From Acidobacteriaceae bacterium (GTDB taxonomy: Bacteria; Acidobacteriota; Terriglobia; Terriglobales; Acidobacteriaceae), in NCBI GenBank assembly GCA_013361705.1, contig JABFXN010000244.1:1-32320 (forward strand): a stretch of DNA of 32,320 nt, read 5' to 3'. Below are positions 23,498-32,235 of this stretch, piece after piece. A model generated the notes under the pieces. It saw only the letters and a program-made list of their open reading frames with translations, did not search any database and was not told the origin of the DNA. A program made the position numbers and the translations under genes. Numbering within the stretch: position 1 is the first letter of the stretch; every line of letters begins with the position of its first letter.

Positions 23498-24631
23498 TTA
23501 CGAGGCTTTCTGTATCGGCGTCGTAAATTTCTCGGCGGTTTCGCCTTGCGACCTTCCGGCGTCGGGCAAGGAGGCGAAGCGTGTGCGGGGGAAGTGCTGC
23601 GGGTAGTTTTCGCGAATGAACTCCATCATCTTTTCGCGGACGATGCAGCGGAGGTCGAAGTTGTCTCCGGCGCTGCGGTTACTGACCAGGCAGCGCAGCT
23701 CCATGGTGTGTTCCTTGATGTCGGTGACCTGTAACCCGCAGACTTTGCCATCCCAGAGCGGCGAGGCCTGGCAGATCTCGCGCAGCTTCTGGCGGAGCGG
23801 CTCAACCGGGATGGTGTAGTCAACGTAGAGAAACGCCGTACCAAGGATGTCGGAGGACTGGCGTGTCCAGTTCTGGAAGCTGTTCTCGATGAAGTAACTT
23901 AGCGGCACAATCAGCCGGCGCAGATCCCAGATCTTGACGACGACGTAAGCGGAGGTGATCTCTTCAATGCGTCCCCACTCTCCCTGCACGATGACCACGT
24001 CATCGATGCGGATGGGTTCGGTAAGCGCGATCTGCACACCGGCCAGGAAGTTCGAGGCGGTCGACTTAGCAGCAGTAGCCAGAACAAGCGAAGCAATGCC
24101 GGCAGATGCAAGCAGACCGGTGCCTGCCTTCCAGAGACGGTCATCGTGGAACGTCCACAGGCATCCGGCCACGGTGACGACGACAATGAGCGAGATCAGG
24201 AAGCGGCGAAAGAGGCCAAACTGCGTATGGATGCGGCGGGCCTGGATGTTGTCGGTCGACGTAATGTCGTAACGACGGAGAAAGATGTTCTGCACCACAT
24301 AGACGACGCCGGTCGCGAACCATCCCAAGGAAAGGACGAACAGAATCGCCATCACCTGCCGCACATCGTCGTGATAACGGGCAGGAATTGGCAGGAACGG
24401 CTCCGCCAGAAAGAAACAGGTCAGCACGAAGATTGCGCGTGCCGGCCGGGCTAGATAGCGCTGCAGACCTAAGCCAAGACCCTTTGTTGCAGGACTGGTG
24501 CTCTCCGCCTGTTTCCGGCGAAGGACACGAAAGAGAACCCAGTGAAAGAGATTGGAGAAGACCAGTGCCGCGCAAAAGAGAAAGAGGGCAAAGAACCAGC
24601 CATGCCATACATGGAGGATTTTGGTGAACAT
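23498..24631 (-). CDS. MscS-family mechanosensitive ion channel
   Basis: This 377-residue inner-membrane channel opens under membrane tension to release solutes. Several N-terminal transmembrane helices precede the MscS core (GWFFALFLFCAALVFSNLF; AIFVLTCFFLAEPFL; VMAILFVLSLGWFATGVVYVV; FLISLIVVVTVAGCLW). The pore-lining TM3-like helix is LLASAGIASLVLATAAKSTASNFLAGV, and the beta domain follows with IRIDDVVIVQGEWGRIEEI and PLSYFIENSFQNW. The ATG at 24631 is preferred: the frame stays open to 24856, but that extension translates intergenic repeat DNA. It is the first gene of an operon with ackA and xfp. A role in osmotic adaptation, or in letting acetate out, is speculative. Confidence 0.9.
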   Translation of the reverse strand: MFTKILHVWHGWFFALFLFCAALVFSNLFHWVLFRVLRRKQAESTSPATKGLGLGLQRYLARPARAIFVLTCFFLAEPFLPIPARYHDDVRQVMAILFVLSLGWFATGVVYVVQNIFLRRYDITSTDNIQARRIHTQFGLFRRFLISLIVVVTVAGCLWTFHDDRLWKAGTGLLASAGIASLVLATAAKSTASNFLAGVQIALTEPIRIDDVVIVQGEWGRIEEITSAYVVVKIWDLRRLIVPLSYFIENSFQNWTRQSSDILGTAFLYVDYTIPVEPLRQKLREICQASPLWDGKVCGLQVTDIKEHTMELRCLVSNRSAGDNFDLRCIVREKMMEFIRENYPQHFPRTRFASLPDAGRSQGETAEKFTTPIQKAS

Positions 24632-24719
24632 GCCGAAAGAAATCTCCCGAGTGTGGCGCTGGCCGGTGGCCGTCTGTATGGGATGACGTAGTAGGAAGGG
24701 GAGGTTGTAAGGGGTTCTC

Positions 24720-24870
24720 GGAACTGGGTGCCCCATCCATCGCAGGGCGGTGGATGGGAGATTTGGTCGGGGCCCCCTTTGCGCTGCGAAATGACAAACA
24801 AAAAAAACGGTTCGCGCAAAGCGCGAATACCCAGGTCCCCGAGGGACCTGGGGCACCCGGTGTATGGGCC
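24720..24870. repeat. Dispersed mosaic intergenic repeat, copy 3
   Basis: The segment from about 24784 holds CGAAATGACAAAC, the hairpin TTCGCGC/GCGCGAA (24811-24817, 24821-24827) and a 10-bp hairpin (24830-24839 with 24843-24852), ending GTGTATGGGC. This stretch is almost identical to 29562-29647. A further stem (CCCATCCA 24732-24739, TGGATGGG 24751-24758) resembles the outer dyad of the copy at 5260-5326. It lies between the mscS start and the hydrolase stop. The DNA from 24632 to 24719 has no visible feature but must hold the operon promoter. Confidence 0.75.
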
Positions 24871-25799
24871 TACAGCTTTGTTAGCCAGTCGAGGATTGTG
24901 ATTTGCAGCGCGATGCGCTGGTCTGAGTAGCCGTGATCGGTTACAAAGTGTTTCGTAGCCACCCGCACGTTGCCGCTGCCTTTGAGCGCGGCCGCAAATG
25001 CATCATTCGAAGGAGCGAGGCCATCGTCCGAGGTGAGGATGAGATACGGGATCTTGGTCAATTTTGGAGCGAGGGTGGGGAAGTCCCACTGTGCGAGGTT
25101 CGCTGCCAGCTCCTTTGCCAGTCCCTCGGGCGTGCAACCCGCCAGTGGCGCCATTCCTTCCTTGGCGAGGTGCTCTGTAACCTTGGAAACGGCAATGTTT
25201 CTTGCCTGTGGTGGCACCTGCTTGATCGACTCCATGCCCATGTCCGCTGCCGACATGGTCACCACAGCCTTAATGCCCTGGGTGCGTGCAGCAACTTCGT
25301 TGGCCACGAAGCCGCCCATGCTATGCCCAAGGAGCACGAGCTGTGAGGGGTTAGCGCGCAGTTTGGCAGCGACTGCCGGATCATGCAGCCAGGCAATCGC
25401 CGCCTGGGCATCTTCAATGCAATGCGAGAACGAAAACTCTCCCGGCGTGCCCCACGCGCCGCGATAGTTGAAATAGACCACGTCCCATCCGGCACGGCGC
25501 AGCGTCTGGGCCAAGTCGAGGTTGCGCTCGTTTCCCGGGAAGCCATGCAGCAGCAGGGCCACCGGATGTGGTCCTGCGCCCGCAGCGATGTAAACCAAAC
25601 TGTTGAGCAGGGCTCCGTGGCTGGGGATTTGAACGGACTCCATCGTCGCCGGATGTGCATGATCCGTCAGAGGATCGGCCGAAATAGCCGACTGCTGGGC
25701 GCCGAACTGCGGAGCATCAGACTGCTGAGCAGCAGACTGCAAAGTAGCAAGCGAAACAGACAGCGCCAGGGCAAACAGAAACGCGAGGAGTCTTTGCAT
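24870..25799 (-). CDS. Exported alpha/beta hydrolase
   Basis: This 309-residue protein has a signal peptide (MQRLLAFLFALALSVSLATLQSAAQQS), followed by a Gln/Ser-rich linker built from small repeats (about 24-45). The hydrolase domain has VALLLHGFPGNERN, the nucleophile elbow GHSMGG, the acid in LILTSDDGLAPSN, and a C-terminal DHGYSD providing the His. It is likely a periplasmic esterase or acylaminopeptidase-like enzyme, substrate unknown. The start is supported by GGGAG 9 nt upstream. It is divergent from mnmG across only 54 bp. The downstream repeat copy begins at its stop codon. Confidence 0.87.
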   Translation of the reverse strand: MQRLLAFLFALALSVSLATLQSAAQQSDAPQFGAQQSAISADPLTDHAHPATMESVQIPSHGALLNSLVYIAAGAGPHPVALLLHGFPGNERNLDLAQTLRRAGWDVVYFNYRGAWGTPGEFSFSHCIEDAQAAIAWLHDPAVAAKLRANPSQLVLLGHSMGGFVANEVAARTQGIKAVVTMSAADMGMESIKQVPPQARNIAVSKVTEHLAKEGMAPLAGCTPEGLAKELAANLAQWDFPTLAPKLTKIPYLILTSDDGLAPSNDAFAAALKGSGNVRVATKHFVTDHGYSDQRIALQITILDWLTKL

Positions 25800-25853
25800 G
25801 AGACATTCTCCCGAATCCCCTTAAAATAGGAAAGAAGGATTCCGACGGAAGCA

Positions 25854-27779
25854 ATGGCGTTTACAGAACAGTTCGATGTGCTGGTGGTGGGTGCGGGGCA
25901 TGCCGGTTGCGAGGCAGCCATGGCCGCCGCACGCATGGGCCTGCGCACCGCACTGTTCACGCTGAACCTGGACCTGATCGCGCAGATGAGCTGCAACCCC
26001 GCCATTGGCGGCATCGCCAAGGGCCACCTTGTCCGCGAGGTCGATGCCCTGGGCGGCATTATGGGCGAGGTCGCCGACGCTGTCGGCATCCAGTTCCGCC
26101 TGCTGAATACCTCGCGCGGCCCGGCCGTATGGTCGCCGCGGGCACAGTGCGACAAGGCGCTGTATCGCGTGAAGATGCGCGAGGTGCTGGAAGGCCAGCC
26201 GAACCTGTTCATCAAGCAGGCTGAGGTTGTCGACGTCGTGCTGGAAGATATCGCCGACGGCGCTCGCCGCATTACCGGCGTCCGGCTGCGCGACAGCCGT
26301 GTCGTTCATGCCGGCGCCGTCGTCATTACGACCGGCACCTTCCTGAATGGATTGATCCACTGCGGGGAGGAGCGTTATACCGCCGGCCGCTCCGGCGAGC
26401 CCGCCTCCGTTCTGCTGGGAGAGGCGCTGAAGCGCCTGGGCCTGCGCGAGTGCCGCCTGAAGACAGGTACTCCCCCGCGCCTGGACGGACGCACCATCGA
26501 CTGGTCGCGCTTTGACGAGCAGCCCGGCGACACGGACCCGACGCCATTCAGCTTCCGGACAAAGACGGTGCCGCAACTCCGGCAGGTGAGCTGCCACATC
26601 GCCTACACCACGCCGGAGACGCTGGAGATCATCCGCCAGAACGTGCACCGTTCGGCGATGTACTCCGGCCAGATCGAAGGCATTGGCCCGCGCTACTGCC
26701 CGTCGATCGAAGACAAGATCGTCAAGTTCCCGGACAAGACGCAGCACCAGTTCTTCCTGGAGCCCGAGGGCCTGAACACGCACGAGGTCTACATCAACGG
26801 CATGAGCACCAGCCTGCCCATGGAAGTGCAGGCGGCAATGGTGCACTCCATCCCCGGGCTGGAAATGGCTGAGATGCTGCGGCCGGGTTACGCCATTGAG
26901 TACGACGCCATCGATCCGACCGAGCTGGATCGCTCGCTGAAGGTGAAGTCGATCGACGGCCTGTATCTCGCCGGACAGATCAACGGGACCTCCGGATATG
27001 AGGAGGCCGCCTGCCAGGGCCTGATGGCCGGCATCAATGCGGCACTGCGCGTGAAGGGCGAAGAGCCGTTCTGGCTGGACCGCGCCGATGGATATACCGG
27101 TATCCTGATCGACGACCTTATCTCCAAGGGCACCAACGAGCCGTATCGCATGTTCACCTCACGGGCGGAGTTCCGTCTGCATCTGCGCATCGACAACGCC
27201 GACCGCCGGCTGACGCCGAAGGGACGCACCCTGGGCCTGATTGGCGATGCCGCCTGGGCCGACTACGAGGCCAAGCAGGCGCGCATGGTCGCCTTGGAAA
27301 AGCTGCTGGCAACGGAACGCCTCCGGGAAGGCGAGAACAAGGGACAGACACTGGCTCAGCTTCTGAAGCGCCCCGAGGTCACTATCGACCAGCTTCTGCC
27401 GCTCTTTCTACCTGTCTTCCAAGACAAGCTCCGGGAAGATGCCCGTTTCGCGGAGATGGCCGCCGGTCTTCAGAGCGAGACGCTGCCCTCATGGGTGCGC
27501 AATGAGCTGAAGTCGGTGGAGACCGAGATCAAGTTCTCGGGATACCTCGATCAGCAGCGGCGGAATATCGAAAAGCTGAAGAAGGCCGAGGAGCGATCGA
27601 TTCCCGAATGGTTCGACTATACCCAGGTCAGCGGCCTCTCCCGAGAGATGAAGGAGAAGCTGGGCCGTGTACGCCCGGCAACCATCGGCCAGGCCAGCCG
27701 GATTCCGGGAGTGACCCCGGCGGCGGTGAGCCTGATCAATATTTACATCGAGATACAGGGCCGCAAGCAGGCGGTCTAG
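25854..27779 (+). CDS. mnmG: tRNA uridine-5-carboxymethylaminomethylation enzyme MnmG
   Basis: This 641-residue FAD enzyme forms a complex with MnmE and installs the (carboxymethyl)aminomethyl group on the wobble uridine U34 of several tRNAs, using methylene-tetrahydrofolate and NADH. Evidence is the FAD motif [12 protein letters not shown] near the start, [20 protein letters not shown], the [16 protein letters not shown] block, [39 protein letters not shown], and the C-terminal helical MnmE-binding region ([20 protein letters not shown]). Length is normal for the family. ACGGA lies shortly before the ATG. MnmE and rsmG, its common neighbours, are not in the window; dnaB follows. Confidence 0.97.
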   Translation: MAFTEQFDVLVVGAGHAGCEAAMAAARMGLRTALFTLNLDLIAQMSCNPAIGGIAKGHLVREVDALGGIMGEVADAVGIQFRLLNTSRGPAVWSPRAQCDKALYRVKMREVLEGQPNLFIKQAEVVDVVLEDIADGARRITGVRLRDSRVVHAGAVVITTGTFLNGLIHCGEERYTAGRSGEPASVLLGEALKRLGLRECRLKTGTPPRLDGRTIDWSRFDEQPGDTDPTPFSFRTKTVPQLRQVSCHIAYTTPETLEIIRQNVHRSAMYSGQIEGIGPRYCPSIEDKIVKFPDKTQHQFFLEPEGLNTHEVYINGMSTSLPMEVQAAMVHSIPGLEMAEMLRPGYAIEYDAIDPTELDRSLKVKSIDGLYLAGQINGTSGYEEAACQGLMAGINAALRVKGEEPFWLDRADGYTGILIDDLISKGTNEPYRMFTSRAEFRLHLRIDNADRRLTPKGRTLGLIGDAAWADYEAKQARMVALEKLLATERLREGENKGQTLAQLLKRPEVTIDQLLPLFLPVFQDKLREDARFAEMAAGLQSETLPSWVRNELKSVETEIKFSGYLDQQRRNIEKLKKAEERSIPEWFDYTQVSGLSREMKEKLGRVRPATIGQASRIPGVTPAAVSLINIYIEIQGRKQAV

Positions 27780-28025
27780 GGTCGTGTTCTGCCCTCAGGG
27801 GCTGAAGCCCGTTCATAGGCTCCCGTGAATTGGGACGGCTGGAAGCCGTCCCCTTAAGCAAGACAAGCGCACCGAAGGTGCGCTGTAGCTACGCTGTGTT
27901 TATAGATGATCCGGAGAACGAGACGGGTCTTCCACATTTCCTCGCTGCAAGAGTTTTCTGCAGAAATTCTGAACCAAAAAGGATGCGGTGGATCTGGGAA
28001 GAACGGCCTTACTCTTTAAGAAGCA
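27780..28025. repeat. Intergenic hairpin cluster between mnmG and dnaB
   Basis: Two perfect stems are visible: 9 bp (GGGACGGCT 27832-27840, AGCCGTCCC 27844-27852) and 7 bp (GCGCACC 27867-27873, GGTGCGC 27877-27883). Ahead of them is a short GGGCTGAAGCCC palindrome near 27799. They resemble the GCTGAAG-type elements at 13150-13240. They may terminate mnmG transcription; the dnaB promoter presumably lies in the remaining sequence from about 27890. Confidence 0.6.
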
Positions 28026-29408
28026 ATGGCCTCTTATCTTCAGATTCTTGAGCAGCAGGGTGCACCGGCAGCGCTGCATGCCGAAAATACGATCCTTGGC
28101 GCCATGCTCACGGACTCGCTGGCAATCACTGATGCCACAGCCCGGCTGAAGATCGACGACTTCTCGCTGGACTCGCATCGTCGCATCTACGGCGCGATGC
28201 TGGAGATGATCGAGGCGGGGCACGCCATCGACATCGTCACCGTCTCCGACAATCTGGCCCGCAAGAAGGAGCTGGAGGGAATCGGCGGCATTCCATATCT
28301 TTCGTTCCTGACCGAGGGCATTCCGCGGAACCCGAACATTGAGGACTACGTTCGGATCGTCAAAGACAAGAGTCTGCTGCGCCAGTTGATGAGCGTGTGC
28401 AACGACGGCCTGTTGGCGTCGGCGGATCAGTCTGAGCTCGCGATCGATGTGCTTTCTCGCGTGGAAGGCCGCATTCTGGAGATCGCCGAAGGCGCCATCC
28501 AGAAGAGCTTCTCTTCGATCGGTGAGATCGTCGCTGAGAGCTTCGGCACCATCGATGCGCTGTACGAACAGGGCCGCGAGATCACAGGTCTGCGAACGCA
28601 CTATGCTGAGTTCGACCGCATGACCAGCGGCCTGCAGCACTCGGAGCTTACGATCATCGCCGCCCGCCCCTCGATGGGTAAGACAGCGTGGGCCATCAAC
28701 ATTGCGCAGAACTCCGCAGTGCGCGACGGCAAGGTGGTTGCGGTCTTCTCGCTCGAAATGAGCAAGGAGTCACTGCTTCGCCGTATGCTCGCCAGCGAAG
28801 CGCTGGTCAACTCGAAGAAGATTCAGACCGGCTTCCTTCCACGTGAAGATAAACAGAAGCTGGTCAGCGCGCTGGACCGCCTGATGTCGTCGAAGCTCTA
28901 TGTGGATGACACCCCCGGCATCACACTGGCCGAGATGCGTGCGAAGGCTCGCCGTCTGAAGCAGCAGGAAGGGGGTCTAGATCTGATTGTGATCGACTAC
29001 CTGCAGCTTATGACGGGCTCCACCGGACCGGGTAAGAAGGGCTTCGAGAGCCGTACGCAGGAGGTCTCTTCGATCTCGCGTGGCCTCAAAGCCCTCGCAA
29101 AAGAGATGAAGGATCCGGTGATCGCGCTCTCGCAGCTCTCGCGTGCGAGTGAGCAGCGCGGTGGCGAAAAGAAGCCGATGCTGAGCGACCTGCGCGAGTC
29201 AGGATCGATCGAGCAGGATGCCGACGTCGTCTGTTTCATTCACCGCGAAGAGTATTACGACCGCGAGAACGAAGATCTGAAGGGCAAGGCCGAGATCATC
29301 ATCGCCAAGCAACGTAACGGCCCGACGGGCAGTGTGCACATGGCGTACCTGAGCGATTACACGCGCTTCGAGAATCTGGAAAGCGCCCATTCCGGAGCGG
29401 AATACTAG
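28026..29408 (+). CDS. dnaB: Replicative DNA helicase DnaB
   Basis: This 460-residue hexameric 5'-3' helicase unwinds the replication fork and interacts with primase. The N-terminal DnaB domain begins PAALHAENTILGAMLTDS and includes GGIPYLSFLTEGIP. The RecA-like C-terminal domain has Walker A ARPSMGKTAWA (about residues 213-223), VFSLEMSKESLLRRML, Walker B LDLIVIDYLQLM, LSQLSRASEQR, LRESGSIEQDADVV, and IIAKQRNGPTG. Length is typical and no intein is present. The ATG is preceded only by a weak AAGAAG. It stands between mnmG and the VOC/WYL pair and is probably transcribed alone. Confidence 0.97.
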   Translation: MASYLQILEQQGAPAALHAENTILGAMLTDSLAITDATARLKIDDFSLDSHRRIYGAMLEMIEAGHAIDIVTVSDNLARKKELEGIGGIPYLSFLTEGIPRNPNIEDYVRIVKDKSLLRQLMSVCNDGLLASADQSELAIDVLSRVEGRILEIAEGAIQKSFSSIGEIVAESFGTIDALYEQGREITGLRTHYAEFDRMTSGLQHSELTIIAARPSMGKTAWAINIAQNSAVRDGKVVAVFSLEMSKESLLRRMLASEALVNSKKIQTGFLPREDKQKLVSALDRLMSSKLYVDDTPGITLAEMRAKARRLKQQEGGLDLIVIDYLQLMTGSTGPGKKGFESRTQEVSSISRGLKALAKEMKDPVIALSQLSRASEQRGGEKKPMLSDLRESGSIEQDADVVCFIHREEYYDRENEDLKGKAEIIIAKQRNGPTGSVHMAYLSDYTRFENLESAHSGAEY

Positions 29409-29683
29409 AGGCCGAGCCTCAATCGAGAAGAGAAGTACAACACTCGTTGCCCCATTCGTCGTTGAAAACGAAGGGTGGGGTATCGAGCGAAAGCGAGACC
29501 GTTTTCCTCTGACCACGAAGACATCTGTAGAGAAGCAGATTTCTTCCCTCCCGTTGGTCACTACGAAATGACAAACAAAAAATACGGTTCGCGCATAGCG
29601 CGAATGCCCCAGGTCCCCGAGGGACCTGGGGCACCCAGTGTATGGGCTGGTTCAGGCCCGGCGAAGCCCAAAAGTTCACGAAA
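29409..29683. repeat. Intergenic region with dispersed mosaic repeat, copy 4
   Basis: A hairpin lies at 29450-29480 (CCCCATTCGT pairing with ACGAA and TGGGG across a bulge). The mosaic repeat then runs from about 29534 to 29647: CAGATTTCT, CTACGAAATGACAAAC, the stem TTCGCGC/GCGCGAA (29588-29594, 29598-29604), and a perfect 11-bp stem (29607-29617 with 29621-29631). The part from 29562 is nearly the same as 24784-24868. No gene is visible in this stretch. Confidence 0.75.
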
Positions 29684-29718
29684 CCTACTGACAGGATGCT
29701 GTCAGTAGGACGTCAGTA
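29684..29718. promoter_or_regulatory. Candidate WYL-regulator operator upstream of the VOC/WYL pair
   Basis: A perfect 11-bp inverted repeat (CCTACTGACAG 29684-29694, CTGTCAGTAGG 29699-29709) has a 4-bp spacer. A third half-site GTCAGTA at 29712-29718 is a direct repeat of 29701-29707 with an 11-bp offset, one helical turn. It lies 45 to 70 bp before the VOC start. TGACAG-type dyads are expected for YafY-like regulators, but the link to the gene at 30153 is inference. Confidence 0.75.
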
Positions 29719-29753
29719 CGCTGCTTCTTGTAGACGACAAGGAGACCGAGCGT

Positions 29754-30134
29754 ATGAGTGAACGACCGCAGTCCGCTGCCACCTGGTTTGAGATTCCCAC
29801 CCTTTCCATTGAACGTGCACAGGCCTTTTATGAGCAGGTGCTGGAGATGAACATGCAATCGTTCGCCGATGAGAACCCGATGGTGGTCTTTCCTAAGGAT
29901 CCTGCCGGCACCGGCGGTGCGCTGGTGCAGCGCGAGTTCCAGAAGCCGTGCGATTCCGGCACGGTCGTCTATCTGAGCTGCAAGGGCGATCTCGCTCCTG
30001 TACTGGAGCGGGTGAAAGCCAAGGGCGGCTCCATCCTGATTCCGAAGACCGAGATCACCGGCGGCTTTGGCTTCTTTGCCTGCATCCGCGATACCGAGGG
30101 CAACACCGTCGGCCTGCACTCCACCGGGCAGTAA
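29754..30134 (+). CDS. VOC (glyoxalase/bleomycin-resistance fold) family protein
   Basis: This 126-residue protein has the VOC layout: TWFEIPTLSIERAQAFYEQVLEM at the start, LERVKAKGGSILIPKTEI in the second half, and a terminal FFACIRDTEGNTVGLHS. The family covers metal-dependent glyoxalases, dioxygenases and drug-binding proteins. Possible metal ligands at the ends of the beta strands are Glu and His, but the specific activity is not evident. An AAGGAG site sits 9 nt before the ATG. It is preceded by the candidate operator and is followed after 18 bp by the WYL regulator, suggesting a small self-regulated operon. Confidence 0.88.
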   Translation: MSERPQSAATWFEIPTLSIERAQAFYEQVLEMNMQSFADENPMVVFPKDPAGTGGALVQREFQKPCDSGTVVYLSCKGDLAPVLERVKAKGGSILIPKTEITGGFGFFACIRDTEGNTVGLHSTGQ

Positions 30135-30152
30135 CCGGATACCATTGCTGCC

Positions 30153-30869
30153 ATGCGCCGTGCCGACCGGCTTTTCCGTATCGTTCAAGTCCTGCGCGCC
30201 GGGCGTCTACTAACGGCGCGCGATCTCGCCCGCAAGCTGGAGGTTAGCGAACGCACCGTCTATCGTGACGTGCGCGACCTTCAGCTCTCAGGCATGCCGA
30301 TTCTCGGCGAGGCAGGCGTAGGCTACACGCTGCGCCGCGACATGGATCTTCCTCCGCTGATGTTCAATGCCAACGAATTGAGCGCGCTTGTCCTCGGAGC
30401 CCGACTGGTAAAAGCCTGGGGCGGTGATGAAGCCGTTGCCGGAGCAGCCGATGCTCTGCGCAAGATCGAAGCCGTGCTTCCTCCGGAGATGCGGCAGCAG
30501 ATTGACTCCGTCATGATGTACGCGCCGGGATACCGGCTGCAGAAGACCGTGCGCACGCTGATCGACCGTATTCACACAGCATGCGTAGAGCAGCGCATCA
30601 TCCGCTTCGACTACTGCCGCGAGGACGGGCAGTGGAGCCATAACCGGCGCGCGCGTCCGCTGGCTCTCTACTTCTGGGGCGGCGCCTGGACCGCCGCCAC
30701 CTGGTGCGAGCTGCGCAACGACTTCCGCCTCTTCCGATTGGACCGCATGGAGAAGTTCGAGCTTCTGAATGAGCCCTTCACCCTGAAGAAGGGTCAGCGT
30801 CTGGAAGATTATCTGCGCCAGTTCGAGAAGCCAAAACCGCAAACGGGTAGCCGCCAAGGTTCCCTGTAA
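30153..30869 (+). CDS. YafY-type HTH/WYL-domain transcriptional regulator
   Basis: This 238-residue regulator has an N-terminal HTH_11 domain (MRRADRLFRIVQVLR, LTARDLARKLEVSERTVYRDVRDLQLSGMPI, residues 1-50). A linker (GVGYTLRRDMDLPPLMFNANELSAL) leads to a WYL domain in about 138-215 (RIIRFDYCREDGQWSHNRRARPLALYFWGGAWTAATWCELRNDFRLFRLDRM). The WYL motif is degenerate (FWG for WYL), as is frequent in YafY-like proteins. These proteins are thought to sense ligands such as nucleotides or nucleic acids. The gene directly follows the VOC gene and probably acts at the inverted repeat at 29684-29709. The C-terminus extends in a Lys/Pro/Arg tail. Confidence 0.92.
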   Translation: MRRADRLFRIVQVLRAGRLLTARDLARKLEVSERTVYRDVRDLQLSGMPILGEAGVGYTLRRDMDLPPLMFNANELSALVLGARLVKAWGGDEAVAGAADALRKIEAVLPPEMRQQIDSVMMYAPGYRLQKTVRTLIDRIHTACVEQRIIRFDYCREDGQWSHNRRARPLALYFWGGAWTAATWCELRNDFRLFRLDRMEKFELLNEPFTLKKGQRLEDYLRQFEKPKPQTGSRQGSL

Positions 30870-30907
30870 GCGAGATTCCACCGCAACCGCGCCTAGCATA
30901 GAGATAG

Positions 30908-32092
30908 ATGCGCGCTGTTGAACCCAATCACGTTCGGCCGGTATGGGCCGAGATCTCAGCCACGCGGCTGGCCACCAACTACCGTCATACCCGCGGAGCC
31001 GCGGGGATGGAACTGCTAGCAGTCGTCAAGGCAGACGCCTACGGCCACGGCGCTGAACTGTGCGCTCCGGTTCTTGCCGGCTCCGGAGCCGCATGGCTGG
31101 GTGTCACCTCAGTCGAAGAAGGCGTACGCGTCAAAGCATCGCTGGGCATGCTGCCGAGCTTCCTGCAGCCGCGCATTCTGGTGATGTGCGGCGTGTGGAA
31201 TGGCGAGGCCGCAGTGGCCGTCGAGCATCGCCTGACACCGGTGGTCTGGGAGGAGTATCAGCTCCGCCTGCTGGAAGATGCCGCGCGCGCGCGCAGTCTG
31301 GCACCAAAGAGCGTTCCTGTTCACGTAGAGGTCGATACCGGAATGGCGCGCCAGGGCGTTGCCGATCTGGCAGCCTTCGCCGCGCTGATTGCTGAAGACT
31401 CTCCTCTGCGGATTGAGAGTGCGATGACGCACCTGGGCTCAACCGAAGAGGCCGGCTCTCCACTGAACCGGGAACAGATGGATCGTTTCGCCGCGCAGGT
31501 AAAGGCAAGCGGCCTGCGCCTGGACTGGATTCATGCGGGAAACACTTCCGGCGTGGATGCCGGAGAGATTCTCTCGCAGATCAAAGAAATTGCCGCCGAT
31601 TGCGGTGCGCAGCCGATGACACGATCTGGCCTCGCACTCTACGGCTACGCTCTGGAACTGACCGGAGCAACACCGCACATACGACGGACACTACAACCGG
31701 TGATGGCCTGGAAGACGCGCATTCTGAGTCTGCGCGATGTTCCTGCGGGAGCGACCGTTGGCTACAACGCCACCATCACTGCCCCGGCGCCCATGCGGCT
31801 GGCACTGATTCCGGTCGGATATGCGGACGGGCTGCGACGCGAGCTCTCCAATCGCGGACGGGTACTGCTGCGCGAGACACATGCGCCCGGCGTCCATGCT
31901 CCGATAGTGGGTCGCGTGTCCATGGACCTGACCGTGATCGACGTTACGCACATCCCCGACGCCGCCATCGGCGACGAAGTCACGCTGATCGGCGATGGTG
32001 TTCCGGTCGAAGAACAAGCCGCGCTCGCTGGCACGATTCCGTATGAGATTCTGTGCGGCATCAGTGATCGAGTGACACGAATTTTGGTCTAG
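30908..32092 (+). CDS. alr: Alanine racemase
   Basis: This 394-residue PLP enzyme makes D-alanine for peptidoglycan. The fold-type III barrel starts VWAEISATRLATNYRH, with the PLP lysine Lys41 in AVVKADAYGHG. HVEVDTGMARQGV and IHAGNTSG follow. The C-terminal beta domain carries the second catalytic base, Tyr286 in AGATVGYNAT, then LIPVGYADGLRR, RVSMDLTVIDVT and the terminal EILCGISDRVTRI. All expected catalytic elements are present and length is normal. It starts 38 bp after the WYL gene with AGAGATAG before the ATG, so it may be cotranscribed with it. Confidence 0.97.
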   Translation: MRAVEPNHVRPVWAEISATRLATNYRHTRGAAGMELLAVVKADAYGHGAELCAPVLAGSGAAWLGVTSVEEGVRVKASLGMLPSFLQPRILVMCGVWNGEAAVAVEHRLTPVVWEEYQLRLLEDAARARSLAPKSVPVHVEVDTGMARQGVADLAAFAALIAEDSPLRIESAMTHLGSTEEAGSPLNREQMDRFAAQVKASGLRLDWIHAGNTSGVDAGEILSQIKEIAADCGAQPMTRSGLALYGYALELTGATPHIRRTLQPVMAWKTRILSLRDVPAGATVGYNATITAPAPMRLALIPVGYADGLRRELSNRGRVLLRETHAPGVHAPIVGRVSMDLTVIDVTHIPDAAIGDEVTLIGDGVPVEEQAALAGTIPYEILCGISDRVTRILV

Positions 32093-32134
32093 CCAATAGT
32101 GATTGGGTGACGAGGTACGGCATGGGCGAGAAGG

Positions 32135-32160
32135 TTGCCAGTTGCCAGTTTCCAGTTGCC
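32135..32160 (-). repeat. Short inverted partner of the GGCAACT heptamer array
   Basis: About 3.7 units of TTGCCAG (one variant, TTTCCAG) lie 43 bp after the alr stop. TTGCCAG is the complement of the CTGGCAA unit of the array at 32236-32320, so the two can pair across a 75-bp spacer. Confidence 0.8.
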
Positions 32161-32235
32161 GAAGTGCGGCAGGGGACGAGGCATATCCTCAACACACCTA
32201 CTACGGGCAACCCGGCACATTTTCGTTAGTCCAAA

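Noticed and set aside
24632-24856. N-terminal extension of the MscS protein by 75 residues
   Set aside because: The extension translates intergenic repeat DNA and precedes the first hydrophobic helix with no signal; ATG at 24631 gives a normal MscS start.
25821-26846. 341-codon open frame on the minus strand over mnmG
   Set aside because: Antisense shadow of a highly conserved gene; no recognisable protein features.
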